Of a stretch of 64,000 nt of DNA, positions 59,201 to 64,000 are shown piece by piece. The position numbers were made by a program, and so were the translations under genes. Origin of the DNA: Anaeramoeba flamelloides (lineage: Eukaryota > Metamonada > Anaeramoebidae). The notes below the pieces were generated by a model that saw only the letters and a list, made by a program, of their open reading frames with translations, had not been told where the DNA came from and did no database searches. The DNA lies in assembly GCA_027625915.1 (NCBI GenBank), contig JANTQA010000070.1:8499001-8563000 (forward strand), given 5' to 3'. Position 1 is the first letter of the stretch. Each line of letters opens with the position of its first letter.

Positions 59201-62012
59201 TCTGAATGACATAAAATATTTCATAACTTTGAAAAAATAAATTTTATAAAAGTTGTGTCACTGGAATACAATATGTAGTTTTGACGAACTTTAATTTTCA
59301 GAATTTATTTTTTCATTGTAGTGGAGTTTCAATGAAAAAAATGATTTAATAATTTTCATTTAAAATTTGAGGTTTTTTTGAGGAACATTTCCTGAAAATT
59401 TCATCAAAATTCATTAAATGGATTTTAAAGTTAATTTTATTGAAATTTTAAACCCAAAAAAGTTTTTATGAGATTGTTTAAAATTTCATTGAAAATTAGA
59501 TGATTTCAGAGATATTTGTACTCATGTATATGAATGGGAAATAAACCTTACGTAAAAACTTTAACAAAGATGGGAAATCTTAAAAAAACAAAATTAAACA
59601 CTCTAGTGCTGTTAATTTTAGAGTAAATATAGGATTAGTTGCGGAGCAAGACCAAGATGTAAATGCATATCTTTTTAAATCTAAACATTTTTCTTGGAAG
59701 ATTGATGTACTTTGTATTATTCCTATAAAAATGTTAATTTTTCAACAAAGATAATTTAAGGATCAATTGATGGTTAAGAAAACAATTGTCAATATTGATT
59801 TTAGGTTTGAATTCATGAAATATTTAAGTTCTGTGTACGGAAAACGATGTTAATAGTTAAACACGATCTGAACCCACAATAATTCAAGAAGAAATTTTTA
59901 TTATTGATGATAATATTAAATAAAAAAATTTGGGTACTACATTAATTTTGTGATAAATATGATGAGTATTTTGGCAAAGACTGTTTTTCTCATTTCCATT
60001 TTCAGAAAAAAAACCAATTTATTAAAAAAGAAAATCGATAAAAATGTTTTTTTTTATTTGAACTTTTTATAATTGCTCTGAATTATCCAACAGGTCTGTT
60101 CGAAGTTGAATAGTTGATGGGTGGCGATATTTTTTCAATTAGGGAAAAGTAATTTTTTTCCGAAATGCTTCAATCATGCCATGAATGAAATATATTATTT
60201 TATAAAATCAATTTCAATTGAGAAAAACATTTTCCTTTTGATTTTTTAGAAAAAAGAAAGCTATAATAAAATTTATTTTAAAGTTTTCTTCAAAATATCA
60301 AAAAAATAAAACAACCAAAAAGTTAAGATGTGAAAAAAATAAAAATAATAATAATAAATTAAAAATAAAAAAATGAGTAGAAATCAAAATTAATTTTATT
60401 ACTCCTTTTAAATTTTCTTTTTGTTACTTTTCGATTGGAATAAATTAAAGTATAAAGAAATATTTCTAAAAAAAATATTAGTTCTTAAATGTTTATGGAC
60501 ATTTTTTCTTCAAGATCAACATCTTTTAATGCACTATTAAATAGAAAAATTATTTTAAAAAAATAATTTAATAAAATTTTTGGATAATAAAAAAAAAAAA
60601 AAGATGAGTGCTTTATTTGTGAGGAATTATATATATATATATATATATAAAGAAATCAAATATTTGTAATTTTTACAAAAAGATCTCTTTGTAAAGATAA
60701 TTTTAAAAATTATTATCAGAGGAAATCAAAATCTTGTAAACACTGGGATATTAGAAAATATTTCTTCAAAATATAGAAAAAGTGAACAAAAGGTAAAATC
60801 CAAAATATAATTTGTGGGTAGGTTAGGGTTAGGGTACTATTATTTATAAAAGTTCTTTGATTTTTTTCTTTTCGAATAATTGTCACAGTAATAGAAATAG
60901 TGAAGATAATATCACTTATATAATAGATTTACAACATTTTAAAATATCTCTACAATTAATTCTGGTCTGATATAACTAATTTTATCTCTGAGTTGATAGG
61001 TATTACAATAAATTTTGTAAAATATTAAATAATTGCTTTTATCCGAAGAAATGATTATTATTGAGTTATTGTCTGAGGTAAAAATAAAATGAATAAGCAT
61101 TGAAATAACAATAGAATCAAAATAATTGTTTTTTATTGATCTATCAAATATTCCCGAAAAATATTCAGGAAAATCGAAAGTACTCGAAAATTTTATAACC
61201 ACTTAAAAACACTTTTTTGACAACTATAAGAAACTCTATTGCCAATATACTCAGTTTAATGGTAAAATTGGAATTTTATTGAAGAATATTTTTTTTTGGC
61301 TGAAAAATAATACATTCAAAAAATTGCAAAATTTTGGGAATAGTAATCAATCCATTTTGTGTGAAAGGAATTGGTATCTTAGATATCTGTAACATTTCTG
61401 ATCATTGCTAAATGGTAATAACTAAATGAGAGACAAATGATTTTGTAAAGACAATTTCTAATTGTGTATCATTACTCATAATTTTGTGAAGACGTATTTG
61501 CCATCACAAAGCCAATCGAAAAATAACCGGATTGATATCCAACATTACACACATATAACCTACCATAAGGTAACCCAAGCCAAACCTTTTTAACTCCCCA
61601 TTCAAGAAAAAAAATTGGAATAATCTCACCCAACTCAACCCATACCAAACCATAAAAATACCCTGTAATACACATGTACTAAATCTAACATACACTTACC
61701 TACACATATACTTACCATAACAAGTACTAACACCCTCAAATAGACTTAAAAAGTGCCCAAAAAACTCTTCAGAGAGTTTAAAGTAAAAAATTACAAAAAA
61801 ATTTTGTCTAAAAATATATTTCTATTTCAGGTGCTTTTTTTTGAAAGATTTGTTCAAGTTTGTGAAGAAAGAGTGAAACTTTCTAACCTACTACTGAACA
61901 TCCATAAAAGGTAAATAAGAAATTAATAAATATCCTCAACATCGATTTCAAGTTATAATTAAATTCCTGTGCAAGGTGTTTTTTAATATAAATTACTTAT
62001 GCATTATTTATA
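59201..62012. other. AT-rich stretch with telomere-like and G/T-skewed patches
   Basis: (TA)n at about 60628-60648. TTAGGGTTAGGG lies at 60823-60834, preceded by GGGTAGG. From about 61480 to 61740 the plus strand is rich in C and A (minus strand rich in G and T), unlike the rest. Two minus-strand frames there overlap but show no recognisable protein. No gene is called. Confidence 0.45.
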
Positions 62013-62285
62013 CAGCCGTTTTAAAAAAGTGAGGAAATTTTTAAAACTTTTAACAAGTTTTCTATTTTAATAGAGTGAAAACCTTTTCAGATTTAAAACT
62101 TTTTGAAAAGTCTTATTTTAATATAGTCTGGACCCAAACTTTAAATATGTGGTAGAGGATGAGGTTTGAAGGAAAACACTTTTTAAAAACAAAGTTTTCA
62201 CTTTATTAAAATAAAAAAACTTTAAAAAAGTATGAATTTTTAAAATATCATAAAAAAAAAAGTTTCCTCACACCCTTAAAATGAC
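62013..62285. mobile_element. degraded inverted-repeat MITE
   Basis: The left end CAGCCGTTTTAAAAAAGTGA and the inward-read right end GTCATTTTAAGGGTGTGAGG share the TTTTAA...GTGAGGAAA pattern next to TA. The inner arms both hold TTTTAATA(A/G)AGTGAAAAC. It has decayed strongly. Confidence 0.5.
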
Positions 62286-62349
62286 TAGAATTCAAATTTT
62301 TAAATTTATCTTCAAAAGGAAGACTATTTTCTCAAATTCTTAGAGTTTT

Positions 62350-62650
62350 TCAGTACTATTAGTTACAAAATAAAGGGAACAAAATTTTCATTCAGCTTTT
62401 CAAAAAAAGATTTTTTAGAAAACATCTAAAAGCCACACAAATTTATAATTCTTAAAAATTAACTTAAATTATTCAAAATACCTTTTTAGAGAATTGGAAC
62501 TTGTGATGATTTGTTATAATTCTTGGGAGATTTTTTTGGAAGATTTCATGAAAATTATAATCTTTTTATTTTGTAATTAACAGCAATACCTTTATCTTTT
62601 TCAGAATTGATGAGATCAACTTTTATGTACTTTTTTATTACTGATAGTAT
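62350..62650 (+). repeat. dispersed repeat family B, copy 4 (partial)
   Basis: TTTTCATTCAGCTTTTCAAA and following words resemble the family B copies at 12640 and 51110. It may overlap the missing last exon of the gene to its right. Confidence 0.4.
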
Positions 62651-62779
62651 TTTAAGACACACTTAAACCATATAGAACTACTATTACTAACCTTCGGTAC
62701 AACACACTTTAATTTGAGGCAATTTATGAGTAAAAACCCAAGCCTAAGCTCTAAAAAAAAAATTAACAAAAAAACTTAC

Positions 62780-63499
62780 TTGCAAAATTCTTTAAAGCTA
62801 ATGCAACCGTCCATTGTTGTATCTACTTCTTCAATAACCTTCTCAACAATATATAAGATTTCATGAGTTTTTATAGATTCACCAACCATCAGTTTTAATA
62901 ATGAAAATAATTCGTGCTCATCAATTAAATCATCACCTGCGATATCATATACTTTGAAAGCGTCTTTTTGTTTCAAAAGAAAAGAAAAATTTGAATAATG
63001 TTAGTGATTTTTTTTATTATTTTTTTTATTTAATTTACCACACAGAGATAAATTTGTGGGTTGGTTGTGAATTTTTGTTTGTTCGTTTTAGTTTTTTGGT
63101 TTTTCTTTTTGTTTGTTGGATTTAAAAAGGGATCTAAATGCCAAGAAATTTTAAAAGAAAAAGATTAAAAATCTTACACTTTAGCTTGTCTTCTTTGCTT
63201 CCATTAGGGCTAAACACAGAGAGTGTTTTTAGAAATTGCTTGAAATTTACACTCACTTTTTCAACGTCCTCACACTCAGGATCAAATAACCCAATAACAC
63301 GTATATTAAGTGGGTTCATTACCAGTTCTGGAATTGAATAAAATTCATCTAACGTAATCGAACCAGATCCGTCCTTGTCCAGTCGTTTAAATCTTTTGTA
63401 TAATCTTCTAATTTGTTTTTGGTTAAAATTAGACATTTCTTGAAGTTCTTCTAAATCTTCTTGAGTTAATTCGTCATCTTTGGAGAAAAGTCCACCCAT
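62780..63499 (-). CDS. calcineurin B / CHP-like EF-hand protein, 3' end not resolved
   Basis: Calcineurin B is the regulatory subunit of the Ca-dependent phosphatase calcineurin; its relative CHP1 binds membrane exchangers. Exon 1 (63499-63178, 107 codons plus one base) begins MGGLFS, a good N-myristoylation signal. It carries EF1 with a full loop, DKDGSGSITLDE, then the family core SIPELVMNPLNIRVIGLFD and a degenerate EF2. Donor GTAAGA and the acceptor AAAAAG at 62970-62964 join in phase to give KLKYAFKVYD (family: KLRFAFRIYD). Exon 2 (62963-62780) has EF3 loop DIAGDDLIDEHE, LLKLMVGESI and EF4 loop DTTMDGCISFKE. Donor GTAAGT follows at 62779. The expected last about 15-20 residues must lie in a further exon I could not place. 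Intron 1 is 214 bases. Only EF1 has all usual ligands. The PECED stretch in EF2 is closer to CHP than to calcineurin B. Confidence 0.85.
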
Positions 63500-64000
63500 T
63501 TTAAATTAATTTTAGTGAAAAAGAGATAAAGTTAAAAAATGGAAAAAATGATTTCCATCACAATATGATCTCATTTCATATTCTGATATTTATTTTTCCA
63601 CAAACTTAATTAGATAAAAAGCACTATTTGTGTTTGTAATAATTCAAAGTATTGTCAGTTATCATCAGAAAATAGCAGATTTGAAATCCTTCACACCAAC
63701 TTTTTCGAAAAATGGAAATTGAGCTAAGAATTGACCAATATTTACAAGTTTTATTGGGAAAAAAAATATTTGTACAAAACAAAGATACAAAATTAGTATT
63801 AGAATTGATTGGATAAGGAAAAAATTAATTTTTTTTATATCCATTTTTAATCTTTTATTAATACCTGCTATCCTACTTTAAAAAGTTTTTTCAAATCCAA
63901 CTAAGTTTGGTTCAAGAATAATTGTCACTGTATAGTTCAAAAAGATTCGAACAGTAAAGTTCTTGAGAAGATTGATTTTTTCTGTAATTTTTTTTCCTTT
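63500..64000. other. upstream region of the EF-hand gene
   Basis: AT-rich. It presumably contains the promoter; I see no coding sequence or repeat. Confidence 0.45.

Noticed and set aside
61472-61695. Two overlapping minus-strand frames as genes
   Set aside because: They overlap each other in different frames and reflect G/T-rich composition rather than a recognisable protein.
1-64000. tRNA genes
   Set aside because: I looked for the B-box word GTTCGAAT on both strands; the hits at 42541 and 45981 have no cloverleaf around them.

Overview
The window is nuclear DNA of a strongly AT-rich eukaryote with low gene density. Evidence for a eukaryote: spliceosomal introns (GTAAGG, GTAAGA and GTAAGT donors with in-phase acceptors), homologues of SRP19, the GINS subunit PSF1, ribosomal protein eS30, a calcineurin-B/CHP-like EF-hand protein and a CHD1-type chromatin remodeller, plus many non-coding repeats. 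Proteins carry long Q/N/E/K low-complexity tracts. TAA closes the recognisable genes at about family-typical places, so the standard code fits. The style suits a free-living amoeboid protist (Anaeramoeba or dictyostelid-like); the lineage cannot be fixed from this sequence.

Layout. 1-9.4 kb: AT-rich, with decayed tandem and terminal-inverted-repeat elements, including one nested insertion. 9.4-11.2 kb (+): PSF1-like gene with a GINS A domain and a huge Q/E/N-rich tail in place of the B domain. 11.2-15.5 kb: repeats and a Tc1/mariner transposase remnant. 15.6 kb (-): eS30. 16.5-17.5 kb: an old inverted-repeat element. 21.4-28.2 kb (-): the CHD1-type ATPase. 29.2 kb (+): a small one-membrane-span Cys-rich protein. 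34.1-37.5 kb: tandem 1.65-kb repeat with GC-rich cores between (TA)n tracts. 37.6-39.2 kb: long foldback element. 39.4-40.3 kb (-): two-exon SRP19. 41.6-42.6 kb (-): exon-like segments of an unknown gene, one carrying a MITE. 44.3-45.0 kb (-): unknown basic protein. 42-56.5 kb: five copies of a palindromic Tc1/mariner-type MITE. 58.0-59.2 kb (-): broken fibronectin-III gene. 62.8-63.5 kb (-): EF-hand gene.

The outstanding observation is a 348-residue intein inside CHD1, placed exactly between the Lys and Thr of the Walker A motif. It starts with Ala and has block-B Trp, block-F Cys and +1 Thr. That is the Trp-Cys-Thr signature of class 3 inteins, a class known to me from bacteria and phages rather than from eukaryotic nuclear genes. 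The remodeller can only bind ATP normally if the intein splices out. The intein's homing-endonuclease region is decayed and filled with Thr, Asn and His repeats, so it looks fixed rather than mobile.

The genes form no operon-like unit; they are unrelated housekeeping functions (replication, chromatin, translation, protein targeting, calcium signalling) spread among mobile-element debris.
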